The notes beneath the pieces are model-generated. The model ran no database searches and was not told the origin of the DNA. It saw only the letters and a list, made by a program, of their open reading frames with translations. 64,000 nucleotides of DNA, taken from positions 1,059,001 to 1,123,000 of the forward strand of contig NZ_JAALFG010000001.1 in NCBI RefSeq assembly GCF_011058215.1, in the 5' to 3' direction. This document shows, piece after piece, positions 26,618 through 37,724 of this stretch (within the stretch, counting starts at the first letter, position 1; each line of letters begins with the position of its first letter). The translations under genes and the position numbers were made by a program. The DNA is from Devosia aurantiaca. Its GTDB lineage: Bacteria > Pseudomonadota > Alphaproteobacteria > Rhizobiales > Devosiaceae.

Positions 26618-27229
26618 TCACGTGCTGGCGATGGCCCGCACCAGCGAACCCGTCACGGCCCGCACCACGGTGCCGCGATCGATCACCGCGAGCACGACCA
26701 CGACCAATGCGATGATCGTCGTCTTTGGCTGCACCGCCTCATAAAGCTTCGGCGCTGCCGCTTGCAGCAGATAGCCGCCGGCAAAGGGTGGCAGCGGAAT
26801 GAGGTTCATCACCGCAAAGACGACGCTCATCTCGGCAAAGCTGCGCAGGCCAAGATTGATGACGTTGGAGTAGGACGGCTGCAAATTAACGACCGCAAGA
26901 CCGCGCAACTGCAGCAGCAGCACGAAGACGATCACCGGCACGACGAGGCTCAGCAGAACCGCGCCGGCAAGCGCCACACGGCCTTGGCGGAGCTGAGCCG
27001 GGTCGAGGTCCAGCTGCCGGATCCAGCCACCGAGGGTTAAGACCGCAACCACGATGCCCAGCGGAGCGGCATGCACTAGAGGGTTGGGCGACAATCGCCC
27101 CTCATAGCGCGGGCCGCGATCTCCGAGGGCGGTGACGGCCCCCACCAGCACCAGCGCATGCACAAGGCCCACGAGAAGAAGACCTATGATGCGGATGATG
27201 ATGATCTGAAGCGGAAGCTCGAAGCTCAA
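26618..27229 (-). CDS. M50-like (site-2 protease fold) membrane protein lacking catalytic residues
   Basis: This 203-residue polytopic protein resembles compact M50B peptidases. It has the ALGDRGPRYEGRLSPNPL segment followed by HAAPLG, and a distal NLIPLPPFAGG block (142-152). The catalytic parts are gone: the HExxH position reads HALVL from His24, and the NPxPPLDG motif has Ala150 in place of the metal-binding Asp. It is therefore most likely an inactive pseudoprotease. Its start overlaps the MoxJ-like gene stop by four bases, so it belongs to the quinoprotein operon. No function is known to me. Confidence 0.75.
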   Translation of the reverse strand: MSFELPLQIIIIRIIGLLLVGLVHALVLVGAVTALGDRGPRYEGRLSPNPLVHAAPLGIVVAVLTLGGWIRQLDLDPAQLRQGRVALAGAVLLSLVVPVIVFVLLLQLRGLAVVNLQPSYSNVINLGLRSFAEMSVVFAVMNLIPLPPFAGGYLLQAAAPKLYEAVQPKTTIIALVVVVLAVIDRGTVVRAVTGSLVRAIAST

Positions 27230-28080
27230 TTCGGCACGCTGTCCGGACCGAGATTGAAGCTTTCCGCCAGATCCTGAAGCGTCCCATCCGCGATCAGTTC
27301 GCCAATGGCGTCGCCCAGGATCGAGTTGAGATAGGTGTTGTTGGAACGCGTCGCGAGACCGATCTCGGTCTTCCGATCGGCAAAGGGCAGGGGGAGGATG
27401 TGGTAGCCGGCGGCCTCCGGAGCCCCGTCCGTCGCATAGTAGAGAGCCGGTGCCCAGATCACGGCCGCGCCGATCTCGCCGCTCTCCATCTGCTCGAGCA
27501 GGCGCTGGTTGTGGTAGAGCGTCGACCGCTTCCAGCGCTGGTCGGCAGGAAGCGTCGCGATATAGGCCTGCAGCCGGTTGTCCGAAACCGACATGCTGCG
27601 CGTGCCGATCCGCTGGTCCTTGGGCAGATCATCGATGGTCGCGATGTCGGGAAGCTTGGTCACCAGCAAATTGCCGGTCGAGAGATATGGCCGGGTCAGC
27701 AACAGCCAGTCCGGCACCGATGTCGCGAGCACATAGCCCATGATCACGTCGCACTGCTCTGCCAAGAGGATGAATATGGCCTCTTCGAGGAAGGGCAGCC
27801 GGTAATCGAGCGGATTGGTAGGAATGCGCGGATTGTCCATGGTGATGAGCTTGGGCTCGACCAGGAGCACCGAGCCGATGACCTGCGCCAGTTCCTGCTC
27901 GAACTCGGCCATCATCCCCTGCGGATTGTAGCAAAAGGAAATGCTGTTGCCGTCCTGGCGCAGGCGGTCGGTGTAAAGGTCGCGCGGCACCACATCGGTC
28001 AAGGGCTGCGCCGCAACCGATCCGGCGATCAGCGGCACGGCGAGAGCAAGCAGGCGGAGAAGGTTTTTCACGCGCGACAT
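27226..28080 (-). CDS. MoxJ/XoxJ-like periplasmic binding protein
   Basis: This 284-residue secreted solute-binding type 3 protein has a signal peptide starting MSRVKNLLRLLALAVPL and ending VAAQP. It contains features of the MoxJ_2 group: FCYNPQGMMAEFEQELAQVI, CDVIMGYVLATSVPDW and a YLSTGNLLVTK segment. XoxJ proteins bind and are proposed to activate the partner quinoprotein. ATG 28080 is chosen because it begins the signal peptide. A TTG at 28101 is in frame but lies in the hairpin. It follows the dehydrogenase gene on the same strand. Confidence 0.85.
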   Translation of the reverse strand: MSRVKNLLRLLALAVPLIAGSVAAQPLTDVVPRDLYTDRLRQDGNSISFCYNPQGMMAEFEQELAQVIGSVLLVEPKLITMDNPRIPTNPLDYRLPFLEEAIFILLAEQCDVIMGYVLATSVPDWLLLTRPYLSTGNLLVTKLPDIATIDDLPKDQRIGTRSMSVSDNRLQAYIATLPADQRWKRSTLYHNQRLLEQMESGEIGAAVIWAPALYYATDGAPEAAGYHILPLPFADRKTEIGLATRSNNTYLNSILGDAIGELIADGTLQDLAESFNLGPDSVPN

Positions 28081-28100
28081 CCGTATGTTGGGCAAAGACA

Positions 28101-28131
28101 AGGCCCGGCAAAGAGGTTCTTTGCCGGGCCT
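28101..28131 (-). other. Strong intercistronic hairpin after the dehydrogenase gene
   Basis: AGGCCCGGCAAAGA (28101-28114) is perfectly complementary to 28118-28131 across a three-base loop. On the minus strand the following sequence is only weakly T-rich, so it may be a partial terminator or an mRNA stabiliser that lowers expression of the downstream genes. Confidence 0.75.
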
Positions 28132-28151
28132 CGTTTTCTCATTGCTGCAGC

Positions 28152-29999
<1,848 letters not shown>

Positions 30000-30523
30000 T
30001 CAGTCCTTGGGTTTGCGGACGATGTAGATATTTCCCAGCTGCTCCTCGTTCCAGACAAGCTCGCTATCGCCCGGTTCAGCGCCATGCATTTCCATGATGT
30101 AGGCGACGATGTTGACGTAGTCCTGCTCGGAACCGACCCTGCCGGCAGCGCCGGGGGCATGTTGGTGTGGGCAAAGGTCCAGAAGTCGAGAAGCGACGTT
30201 TCTTCCCACTTCTTGTTGAGGTTTGCGCCGGTGACGCCCGGACCGCCGGGCGAACCGCGGCCGGTCTTGCCATGGCAACCCTGGCAATACTGGGTATAGA
30301 GCTTGCCGCCGGCTTCCGCCTGCTCGGCCGTAAAGACACCGTCCCAGATCGTGCGCTCGGAGGTGTCGATATCACCGCCGGTGACCTGCTCCCCCGCTTC
30401 CACTTCGGGAAGATCGGTCAGGTCCGGTGCTTCGACAGCGCCGCCCGCATGCTGGGCATGGACCGGCAGGGCGACAGCCAGCATCGCTGCAACTGTTGCT
30501 GCAGCTAGAATGGATTTTTTCAA
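30000..30523 (-). CDS. c-type cytochrome, electron acceptor of the quinoprotein, one frameshift
   Basis: This periplasmic mono-heme cytochrome has about 174 residues with a signal peptide (about 1-23). The heme motif is CQGCH (80-84), and the likely axial Met is in HTNMPP (Met122). The frame breaks in the run of five Gs at 30153-30157 (Cs on the coding strand). One restored base joins it to the true C-terminus, which contains SEQDYVNIVAYIMEMHGAEP. The start is TTG at 30523 with GAGGA eight bases upstream. It is the first gene of the dehydrogenase operon and fits a XoxG/MoxG-like role. Confidence 0.88.
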
Positions 30524-30947
30524 AATGAGTTTCCTCTGTAGTCCAATGTCGTCTTGCGGCGCTGACTTGAAATCTTGGTTTCGCCGCTTTTCTTTGCAGC
30601 CTAAGACCGTGCGACCCTCTGCCGCAAGAGGGTGTGTGCACTTTCTCGAAAATTTTGGTGTGGCATAGTGCTTTAGTCGTAAGAGGGGCGTCTAGGGCGA
30701 TTAGCAGATTTGCTGGCGAGGGCAAAAATATAGTGGCCCGTTACTATTGCGGTGCCATGTGCAGGATCGGTGCGGCAATCTTCCATTCAAGTTTTTGGCG
30801 CGTGATCGTTTGCTGCTAATTGTACTACAAGACTGCCAGCGCGGCGCGGGCGCTGCACGCAGCTGATTTAAAAAGTCTTGGGCCTTGTGCGGCGCGAAAA
30901 AACTGCCGCGATCCCATACTAGTCTTGGAAATCGGATGGGCAGCCGA
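30524..30947 (-). promoter_or_regulatory. Long upstream region of the quinoprotein operon
   Basis: This 424-base stretch has no convincing gene. It lies upstream of the cytochrome start and downstream of the Kelch gene stop. It contains an exact inverted repeat CCCTCT-N6-AGAGGG (30615-30632), about 95 bases upstream of the start, which could be an operator. It also has several AT-rich tracts (30650-30800) unlike the surrounding GC-rich DNA. I cannot place a promoter with confidence. Confidence 0.4.
30897..30943 (-). terminator. Probable terminator of the Kelch gene
   Basis: On the minus strand CTGCC and ATCC pair with GGAT and GGCAG in an interrupted stem, followed by six Ts. It starts a few bases after the restored stop at 30948. 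Confidence 0.45.
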
Positions 30948-31888
30948 TCAGGGCCGGAAGACCTCGACCTGCGCTGAACTGTCGCCGCCGGGCTGGGGGA
31001 GCCGAGCAGCGTGAAGATTCGGTCTTCATAGGCCGCGGCGCCGAAGCCGTGCCGTGCGGTCGGGAGCGGCGCATGCTGCTGCCAAGTGTCGTTCGCCAGA
31101 ATATAGGCCTCGACGGCGTCAAAGACCTCGGTCCGGCTTTCGCCACCGATCACGAACATGGCGCCGTCCAGCACCGCCGATGCGGTGCCGCTGCGGGCGG
31201 TGGGCATGTCCTCCCCGCTCGACCAGCTGTTGCTTTGCGGATCGAACACCTCGGTTGCGGCGAGGTTGAACGCTGGATCGCCATTGACCCTGCCGCCGGC
31301 GGCAATCAGCTGCCCGTGGATGACGCCGACCGCAAGGTGGTCGCGCGGGGTGGGGATCGGGGCGGCTATGGACCAGCTGTCGCTCGCCGGATCGTAGACT
31401 TCGTGCGCGGTGCTATTGACGAGCTCGACGTCGCTGCCGCTCACCACGTGGATTTTTCCGCCAATCGTGGCTGCAGCGCCAGCGGCACGCGGTGTCGGCA
31501 TCGGAGCGCGCGGCGTCCAGGTATTGCTTTGCGGGTCATAGGCCCAGACTTCGCCGGTAACGTCCCAGCCATTCACATAGCCGCCAAAGACGTAGATCAA
31601 TCCGCCTTGCGCAGCGGCAGCGGCGTGGTGCACCGGGTAGGGGAACGGGGCGGCGATGGCCCAGCTTTCCGTGGCCATGTCGAAGATCATGAGGTCGGTT
31701 TCGCCATTGAAATCGCCGACGACATAGGCCTTGCCGTCCATGCTGGCGACCGCCACTTCCGAGCGTTCGGCCGGCGCATCGCTGAGCCCCGCCCAGGCGC
31801 CCACTTCATGCGCCAAAGCCGGCAGTGTCAAAGTGCCAAGCAGGAGCGAAACGAAAACAGCGTTACGGCAAAAGCCCGGCACGGTCAT
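30948..31888 (-). CDS. Secreted Kelch-repeat beta-propeller, one frameshift
   Basis: This exported protein of about 313 residues has a signal peptide (about 1-26, ending LPALAH) and Kelch repeats. Signatures are GGLIYVFGGYVNGWDVTGEV, YDPQSNTWTPRAPMPTPRAA and VLDGAMFVIGGES. The frame breaks in the five-base G-run at 30995-30999. Restoring one base gives the end SAQVEVFRP and a stop at 30948, while the unrestored frame runs on into non-propeller sequence. Function is unknown. Its position, head-to-tail upstream of the quinoprotein operon, suggests a periplasmic accessory, by inference only. Confidence 0.8.
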
Positions 31889-31905
31889 GTTTCACTCCCC
31901 AAAAA

Positions 31906-33007
31906 TCAGCCGCCGAACACCTTGAAATGCTTCGAAAGCTTGAGTGTCTGCGCCTGATAATTGGAGCCGAAAGCGGTGCCATAAAGGCGGTCCGGTGCTT
32001 CGGCGAGCTTTTCAAAGATCAGCCGCCCGATGATCTGGCCATGACCGAGGAGGAAGGGCACTTCGCGGCTGCGCACTTCGAGCACGGCCCGGCTGCCGAA
32101 GCCGCCCGCAGCGGAGTGGCCAAAACCCGGGTCGAAGAACCCGGCATAATGAACGCGGAATTCCCCTACGAGCGGGTCGAAAGGCACCATCTCAGCGGCA
32201 TGGCTCGGCGGCACATGCACGGCCTCGAGGCTCACGAGAATATAGAATTCATCCGGATCAAGGATCAGCTCGCTGCGGCCACGGGAATAAAGCGGTTCCC
32301 AGAAGTCGAGAACGTCGAACGCGTCCTTTTTGTCCACGTCGACCACTGCGGTGTGGCGCTTGGAGCGGAAGCCGACAAGGCCGTCGCGGCCCTGGCCGAG
32401 CAGGTCGATCGAAAGCGCCACGCCATGATCCACCGGCTGCTCGCCGCCGATCACCAGCGTATCCGATTGATGCAGCGCCTGGTGCTCTGCAACACTCAAG
32501 CGGCTGTCTCCTGACCGGAACCGCATCTGGCTCAGCGCGAGCCGCTGCGCACCAGGACCGGAAAAGTGCGCGGGCTGATTTCGAGATAAAGCGGCCCCTT
32601 ATAGCCCGCCGGCAACTGATCGAAGCCACGCGCCCGATCGCCGATGACGCGGGTAAAGACATCCAGCCGCCCAGTCGAACTCTTGGGATTGGCCGAAGCG
32701 CTGACATCGAGGGGAAGGTCGAGCCTTTCTTCGAGAGGTACGAGGTAGACGCAACCGCGCTCCAGCACCGCCCCCTGCGTCAGGTCGATCTCGTGCAGTT
32801 TAAGCGCCTCGATGCGCTCGGCGACGGAATGCGATGGTCCCGGCAAAAGCTCGAGCGCACGCGATAGGCCGTGTTACCCAGTCGCAGGTCGAGGCTCGCC
32901 GGCTGCACTTGGTCGGCATCGAAGGGCCGCGCCGTGATCGCGCCCTCGGCCCGCAGCTTTTCGATCAACCGCGCCGGAAAGACGCCCTTGGGCCAAGTCT
33001 TGGTCAT
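31906..33007 (-). CDS. dcd: 2'-deoxycytidine 5'-triphosphate deaminase, two frameshifts
   Basis: This is the long (about 367-residue) duplicated form of dCTP deaminase found in alphaproteobacteria, which supplies dUTP for thymidylate synthesis. Characteristic stretches are PASLDLRLGNTAYRVR, SASANPKSSTGRLDVFTRV and GPLYLEISPRTFPVLVRSGS, then a second domain ending HFKVFGG. It is broken in the run of four at 32844-32847 and again near 32534-32536. One restored base at each site gives a continuous frame. The start at ATG 33007 gives MTKTWPKGVFP. It is divergent from metZ. Confidence 0.88.
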
Positions 33008-33054
33008 CAAAAACGTCCCACCCCGCGCTTGGCTATCCCTAGCAACCCCTGCAA

Positions 33055-33083
33055 TTGACGCCAACCGCCAATTGCCCTTACAT
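33055..33083 (+). promoter_or_regulatory. Sigma-70-type promoter of metZ
   Basis: TTGACG (33055-33060) and TTACAT (33078-33083) are separated by 17 bases. Transcription would start near 33090, just at the 5' edge of the riboswitch. Confidence 0.7.
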
Positions 33084-33091
33084 CACAGCCC

Positions 33092-33145
33092 AGTGGCGAT
33101 TTGGCCGGTCGCTTGCAGCCACTTAAAAGATTTCGCTAAAGACCG
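33092..33145 (+). ncRNA. SAM-II riboswitch
   Basis: Stem P1 is AGTGGC (33092-33097) with GCCACT (33118-33123). The pseudoknot pairs CGGTC (33106-33110) with GACCG (33141-33145). Conserved SAM-II elements GATTTG, CTTGCA, TTAAA and GCTAAAG are in the expected order. This class binds S-adenosylmethionine and represses methionine genes in alphaproteobacteria, which fits metZ directly downstream. Confidence 0.9.
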
Positions 33146-33146
33146 T

Positions 33147-33176
33147 AACCGGCCGCCATTCGCGTGCCGGTTTTTT
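33147..33176 (+). terminator. Riboswitch-controlled terminator
   Basis: AACCGGC (33147-33153) pairs with GCCGGTT (33166-33172), followed by a T run ending at 33176. It begins two bases after the riboswitch pseudoknot strand, so it is probably the expression platform: SAM binding would favour termination before metZ. Confidence 0.85.
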
Positions 33177-33190
33177 GTTGGAAGAGCCCG

Positions 33191-34401
33191 ATGTCCAAGA
33201 ACGACAATCCCCTGCGCGATCCCAAGACGCTGTCGCCGGCAACCCAGCTCGTCCATGGCGGCGGCAAGCGCACCGATTTCAACGAAACCAGCGAAGCGCT
33301 GTTTCTGAATTCGGGCTATTCCTATCCAAGCTCCGAACATGCCGAACTGCTGTTTCAGGGCAAGATCCCCGGCGGCCACAACTATTCCCGCTTTGCCAAT
33401 CCCACCGTCGACATGTTTCAGGACCGCATGGCGCTGCTTGAAGGCGCCGAAGCGGCCCGCGCCTTTGCCTCGGGCATGGCCGCTGTCACCAATGCGGTGA
33501 TGAGCCAGGTCCGCGCCGGTGATCATATCGTTGCCGCGCAGGCGCGCTCTTTGGCGGCTGCCGCTATGTGGTGGAAGATTATGCCCCGCGTTTTGGCGTC
33601 CAGTCGACACTGGTCGACGGTCGCGATCCGCAAAACTTCGCCCGCGCCATGCAGCCCAATACCAAGGTCGTCTTCATCGAGACGCCGACCAATCCGACGC
33701 TCGAACTCGTCGATATCCAGGCCGTCGCCGACATCGCCCACGCGCATGGCGCCAAGCTCATCGTCGACAACGTGTTTTCGACAGCGCTTTACCAAAAGCC
33801 GCTCCAGCTCGGCGCCGATCTCGTCACCTATTCGGCCACCAAGCATATCGACGGCCAGGGCCGGGTGCTCGGCGGCATTGTCTTGGGATCCAAGGCCCTG
33901 ATCGAAGGCGACGTCCACACTTTCCTGCGCCAGACCGGCGCCACGCTTTCCGCCTTCAACGCCTGGGTGCTGCTCAAGGGTCTCGAGACCTATGCGCTGC
34001 GCGTCGAGCGCATGACCGACAGTGCCGAAAAAGTCGCGGCCGCGATCGCCGACCACCCCAAGGTCAACCGGGTCATCTATCCGCATCACCAGAGCCACCC
34101 GCAATACGAACTCGCCAAGCGGCAGATGACACGCGGCTCGACGCTCATGGCCATCGACGTCAAGGGCGGCCAGGACGGCGCCTTCGCGCTTTCGGATAAC
34201 CTCGCCGTGGTTCTGATCTCCAACAACCTGGGCGACAGTAAATCGCTGATCACCCATCCGCGCACGACCACCCATGCCCGGTTGACCGAAGACGTGCGGC
34301 TGGAAATCGGCGTCACGCCTGGACTGGTGCGGCTCTCGGTCGGGCTCGAGGATCCGGACGATCTGATTGCCGACCTGATGTTCGGGTTGGATAAGGTTTG
34401 A
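33191..34401 (+). CDS. metZ: O-succinylhomoserine sulfhydrylase, one frameshift
   Basis: This PLP enzyme of the Cys/Met metabolism family makes homocysteine from O-succinylhomoserine and sulfide. Restored length is about 403 residues. The PLP lysine is in YSATKHIDGQGRVLGG, and other family blocks are YSRFANPTVDMFQDRMA and FIETPTNPTLE. The frame breaks at about 33541-33547, where AAQA should run on to LFGGCRYVVEDYAPRFG. The ATG at 33191 has GGAAGAG upstream. A SAM-II riboswitch and terminator precede it, so it should be repressed by SAM. Confidence 0.93.
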
Positions 34402-34416
34402 GGGCGATGCGGAAAG

Positions 34417-34532
34417 ACCCCCACCCCGCCTCCTCCGAAAGACGGGGAGGAGCATGATCGTGCCTTGGGTTAGATACCGTCCAGAACGCGATGCAGCTCC
34501 TCCCCCTCCTTCAGGGGAGGTTGGGTGGGGGT
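34417..34532. repeat. Dispersed-type inverted repeat element, about 116 bp
   Basis: The outer arms are ACCCCCACCCCGCCTCC (34417-34433) and its near complement at 34516-34532 (15 of 17 match). The inner arms GGGGAGGAGC (34444-34453) and GCTCCTCCCC (34496-34505) are exact. The element lies between metZ and the binding-protein gene, and its right arm overlaps the start of the latter. Confidence 0.75.
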
Positions 34533-35334
34533 GGGCCGCGCATTGGCTTTCGCGCTTCTCGCCTTCGCCACCCCCGCATTTGCCCAGCTCCTGCCGCAAC
34601 ATGCCGACCCGGACGCACGCGAGATCCTGCCGGCCAATCAGGTCCCGGCCATCCGTTTCCTGACCACGCCGGATTTTCCGCCCTTCAACTTTCGCGATAG
34701 CAATGGCGAGCTGATCGGCTTCAACATCGATCTCGCCCGACGGATTTGCGCCGAAGTCGACGTGGCCTGCACCATCCAGGCCTGGCCCTGGGACCAGGCC
34801 GCCAATGCTTTGGCCGATAGCCAAGGCGATGCGCTGGTCGCTGGCCTTGCCATGACGCCGGAAAACGGCGAGCGCTTTGATTTCTCCTCGGTTTATCTGG
34901 CCCTGCCGGGACGCTTCGTCACAGCGGCTGATGCTATCGAGGGCTTCTCGCTGCCCGGCTTGGCCGACAAGCGTGTGGCCGTCCGCACTGGTAGTGCCCA
35001 TGCCCAGTTCATGACCCGCTACCTGCCCGAGGTCGAACAGGTGGGCTTCGACAGCGAGCTCGATGCCCTCGAAGCGCTCAAGACCGGCAGCGTCGACGCT
35101 TATTTCGGCGACGCCATGCGCGCCGCCTTCTGGCTCAACGACAATCTCAACTGCTGTGGTTTTGCCGGCGACGCCTATTTTCGCCCGAACCTGTTCGGCG
35201 AAGGCCTGACCATCACTGTGCCGGCGGGCAATGACCCCATCCGCCACGCCATTGACTGGGCGCTTGTGCGCCTTGAGGAAAACGGCGCGCTGGACGAGCT
35301 CTACCTGCGCTGGTTTCCGGTGGGGTTTTACTAA
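34525..35334 (+). CDS. Family 3 amino-acid-type periplasmic binding protein
   Basis: This 269-residue exported binding protein has a short signal peptide (ALAFALLAFATPAFAQ) and the family 3 pattern LTTPDFPPFNFRDSNGELIG followed by FNIDLARRICAEV. Such proteins feed polar amino acids to ABC importers, but no permease or ATPase is adjacent. The GTG start (34525, or 34531) and its ribosome site GGGGAGG lie inside the right arm of the palindromic repeat, so the repeat now supplies the translation start. The real start is therefore uncertain. Confidence 0.82.
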   Translation: MGVGRALAFALLAFATPAFAQLLPQHADPDAREILPANQVPAIRFLTTPDFPPFNFRDSNGELIGFNIDLARRICAEVDVACTIQAWPWDQAANALADSQGDALVAGLAMTPENGERFDFSSVYLALPGRFVTAADAIEGFSLPGLADKRVAVRTGSAHAQFMTRYLPEVEQVGFDSELDALEALKTGSVDAYFGDAMRAAFWLNDNLNCCGFAGDAYFRPNLFGEGLTITVPAGNDPIRHAIDWALVRLEENGALDELYLRWFPVGFY

Positions 35335-35354
35335 GGCACCCGCGAGACTTTCAA

Positions 35355-35439
35355 AGACCTCATCCTGAGCCTGTCGAAGGACGAGGTCGGGCACTCGGTG
35401 GCTGCGACCTCGTGGTTCGACAGGCTCACCATGAGGTCT
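35355..35439. repeat. Palindromic repeat between convergent genes, about 85 bp
   Basis: Arm 35355-35388 (beginning AGACCTCATCCTGAGCCTGT) is complementary to arm 35406-35439 with few mismatches, across a 17-base loop. The right arm covers part of the stop codon of the TerB-like gene. It may act as a bidirectional terminator. Confidence 0.85.
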
Positions 35440-35854
35440 AAGAGGCGACCGGCAGCTTCCGATGTCGTGCCCGCGCTGCCACTTCGATTGCCGCGGTGGT
35501 CAAGCGATCGAGCGTCAGCTTGTCGCGCAGCAGTTCGAGGAAGCGTAGCTCTTCCTGCTCGAGATAAAGGTCCACCGCCGTGACCTCGACCGCCACGGCA
35601 TAGGCGGTGTCCTGCAGCTTGACCGGCAGGGCGTCGATGGCAGCATCCACTACCGCATCGAGCCCAATCTGGTTGAGCCGGTCGGCACAGGCATTGGCGA
35701 CATCTTCGAGCCGCTTGCGATCGAAACCCTCGAACACCGGCAAGCGGTCGACCAATGCCGAAATCCGCACCAGTTCCTTTTCCGTGATGGCACTGTCGGA
35801 CGTGGCGGCGACGATCATCAGGTCGATGAGGGCGTCGTGGGCAGCAGTGCTCAT
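35438..35854 (-). CDS. TerB-like (tellurite-resistance fold) protein
   Basis: This 138-residue all-helical protein starts MSTAAHDALIDLMIVAATSD with the acidic EKELVRISALVDRLP segment following, typical of TerB/DjlA-type domains. These domains are thought to bind metal or act in envelope-linked complexes, but the role here is unknown. ATG 35854 is chosen because the longer upstream reading is not TerB-like. It is divergent from lysS, about 140 bases away. Confidence 0.78.
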   Translation of the reverse strand: MSTAAHDALIDLMIVAATSDSAITEKELVRISALVDRLPVFEGFDRKRLEDVANACADRLNQIGLDAVVDAAIDALPVKLQDTAYAVAVEVTAVDLYLEQEELRFLELLRDKLTLDRLTTAAIEVAARARHRKLPVAS

Positions 35855-35996
35855 GGGTTTCGGTCTCGATTGTTGAACTGGCGAGAAAGTTAGGAAGCCA
35901 CGCCGCGGCACGCAACCCACCTGCGACATTGACGCCGTAGGCGTTCCCGTGCACATGACGCTTTCCGTCCTCTCTCTGCCCGTCCCGAAAGGCCTA

Positions 35997-37647
35997 GTGC
36001 CCGTGTCGCCTGCCGCTTTGCCCCCGCTTGATCCTTCGTTTTTGAGCCCGCGCAGTCTGCCCGCGCCTGGCCCTTCGAAGAAGCGCGCAAGATCGTAAAA
36101 CGGCTCGAAAAGTCCGGCAAGGGCGAAGCGCTGTTCGAAACTGGCTACGGCCCCTCGGGCCTGCCGCATATCGGCACTTTCGGCGAAGTGGCGCGCACCA
36201 CCATGGTGCGCACGGCTTTTCGTCTCCTGACCCGCGACCAGATCCCGACGCGGCTTTTGTGCTTTTCCGACGATCTCGACGGCATGCGCAAGATCCCGGA
36301 AACCGTTCCCTCCAAGGAGGCGATGGAGCCGCATCTGCAAAAGCCGCTGACCGCGGTGCCGGACCCGTGGACCAACGAGTATCCAAGCTTTGGCGATCAC
36401 AACAACGCCATGCTGCGCCGCTTCCTCGACACCTTCGGCTTCGACTACGAATTCGCCAGCGCCACTGAATATTACCGGTCCGGCAAGTTCGACACCGTGC
36501 TGCGGCTCGCGGCCGAGCGCTATGACGACATCATGGCCGTGATGCTGCCGACCCTGGGGGCCGAACGGCAGGCGACCTATTCGCCCTTCCTGCCCATCTC
36601 CCCCTTTCCGGCCGCGTCCTCTATGTGCCGATGAAGGAAGTCGACGCCAAGAACGGCACCGTGACCTTTGCCGACGAAGATGGCCGCGACACCACCGTGC
36701 CGGTCACCGGTGGCCATGTGAAGCTGCAGTGGAAGCCGGACTTCGGCATGCGCTGGGCCGCGCTCGGCGTCGATTTCGAAATGTTCGGCAAGGATCACCA
36801 GACCAACCAGACGATCTACGACCGCATCTGCGCCATCCTCGGTGGCACCCCGCCCGAGCATTACGTCTACGAGTTGTTCCTCGACAGCGAAGGCCAGAAG
36901 ATCTCGAAGTCCAAAGGCAATGGCCTCACCATCGACGAATGGCTGACCTACGCGCCGACCGAGAGCCTGGGCCTTTACATGTTCCAGAAGCCGCGCGTCG
37001 CCAAGCGCCTCCACTTCGACGTCATCCCCCGCGCCGTCGACGAATATGCCAGCTTCGTTGCCGCCTATGAGCGCCAGGACGCTGCTGCACGCCTCGAAAA
37101 CCCGGCCTTCCATGTCCATTACGGCAATGTGCCCAAGATCGACATGCCGGTCACCTTCGCGCTGCTGCTCAACCTCGCGACGGCGTCCAACCCGGAAACG
37201 CCCGAAGTCATGTGGGGCTATATTTCGGCCTATGCGCCCGGCGTTTCGGCCAAGACCCACCCGCATCTTGATGCGCTGGTCGGCTATGCCATGCGCTACT
37301 TCCGCGATTTCGTGAAGAAGACCTATCGCGCGCCCGACGATGTCGAGCGCCGGGCGCTGGAAGCGCTTTCGGCCAGCTTTGCGGAACTGCCGGCCGACGC
37401 GAGCAACGAAGACATCCAGAACGCTGCGCTCGATGTCGCGCGCACCTTCGAGCGCTATCAGGACCACACCAAGAAGAGCCCGACGGGCGGCCCGGGCGTG
37501 TCCGGCGACTTCTTCCAGATGCTCTATCAGGTGCTGATCGGCCAGGAACGCGGCCCACGCTTTGGCTCTTTCGCCTCGCTTTATGGTATCGACAACACGC
37601 GCCGGCTGATTGCCGACGCCTTGGCCGGCAAGATGGTGTCGGCCTGA
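35997..37647 (+). CDS. lysS: Class I lysyl-tRNA synthetase, two frameshifts
   Basis: This archaeal-type (class I) enzyme charges tRNA-Lys. The HIGH-type motif is in [18 protein letters not shown] and the KMSKS-type motif is KISKSKGNG. The restored length is about 550 residues, normal for the class. Breaks lie at 36047-36049 (near the N-terminus, before [17 protein letters not shown]) and in the five-base C-run at 36600-36604, after which [15 protein letters not shown] continues. The start is uncertain: GTG 35997 and ATG 35955 are both in frame. As an essential gene, its breakage argues for sequence error. Confidence 0.92.
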
Positions 37648-37724
37648 TCGAGGAAGCCGGGGCCGACTGCTCCGGTTTTGGTTTTCCCAATGTGGCCGGG
37701 CCTTGGCGCCCTTGAGGACTTGTC

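Noticed and set aside
33523..35394. 623-codon minus-strand frame across metZ and the binding-protein gene
   Set aside because: It spans two well-supported plus-strand genes and a repeat, and its product has no coherent domain.
34417..35439. CRISPR array
   Set aside because: The two repeats here are single palindromes of different sequence, without regularly spaced identical units or cas genes.
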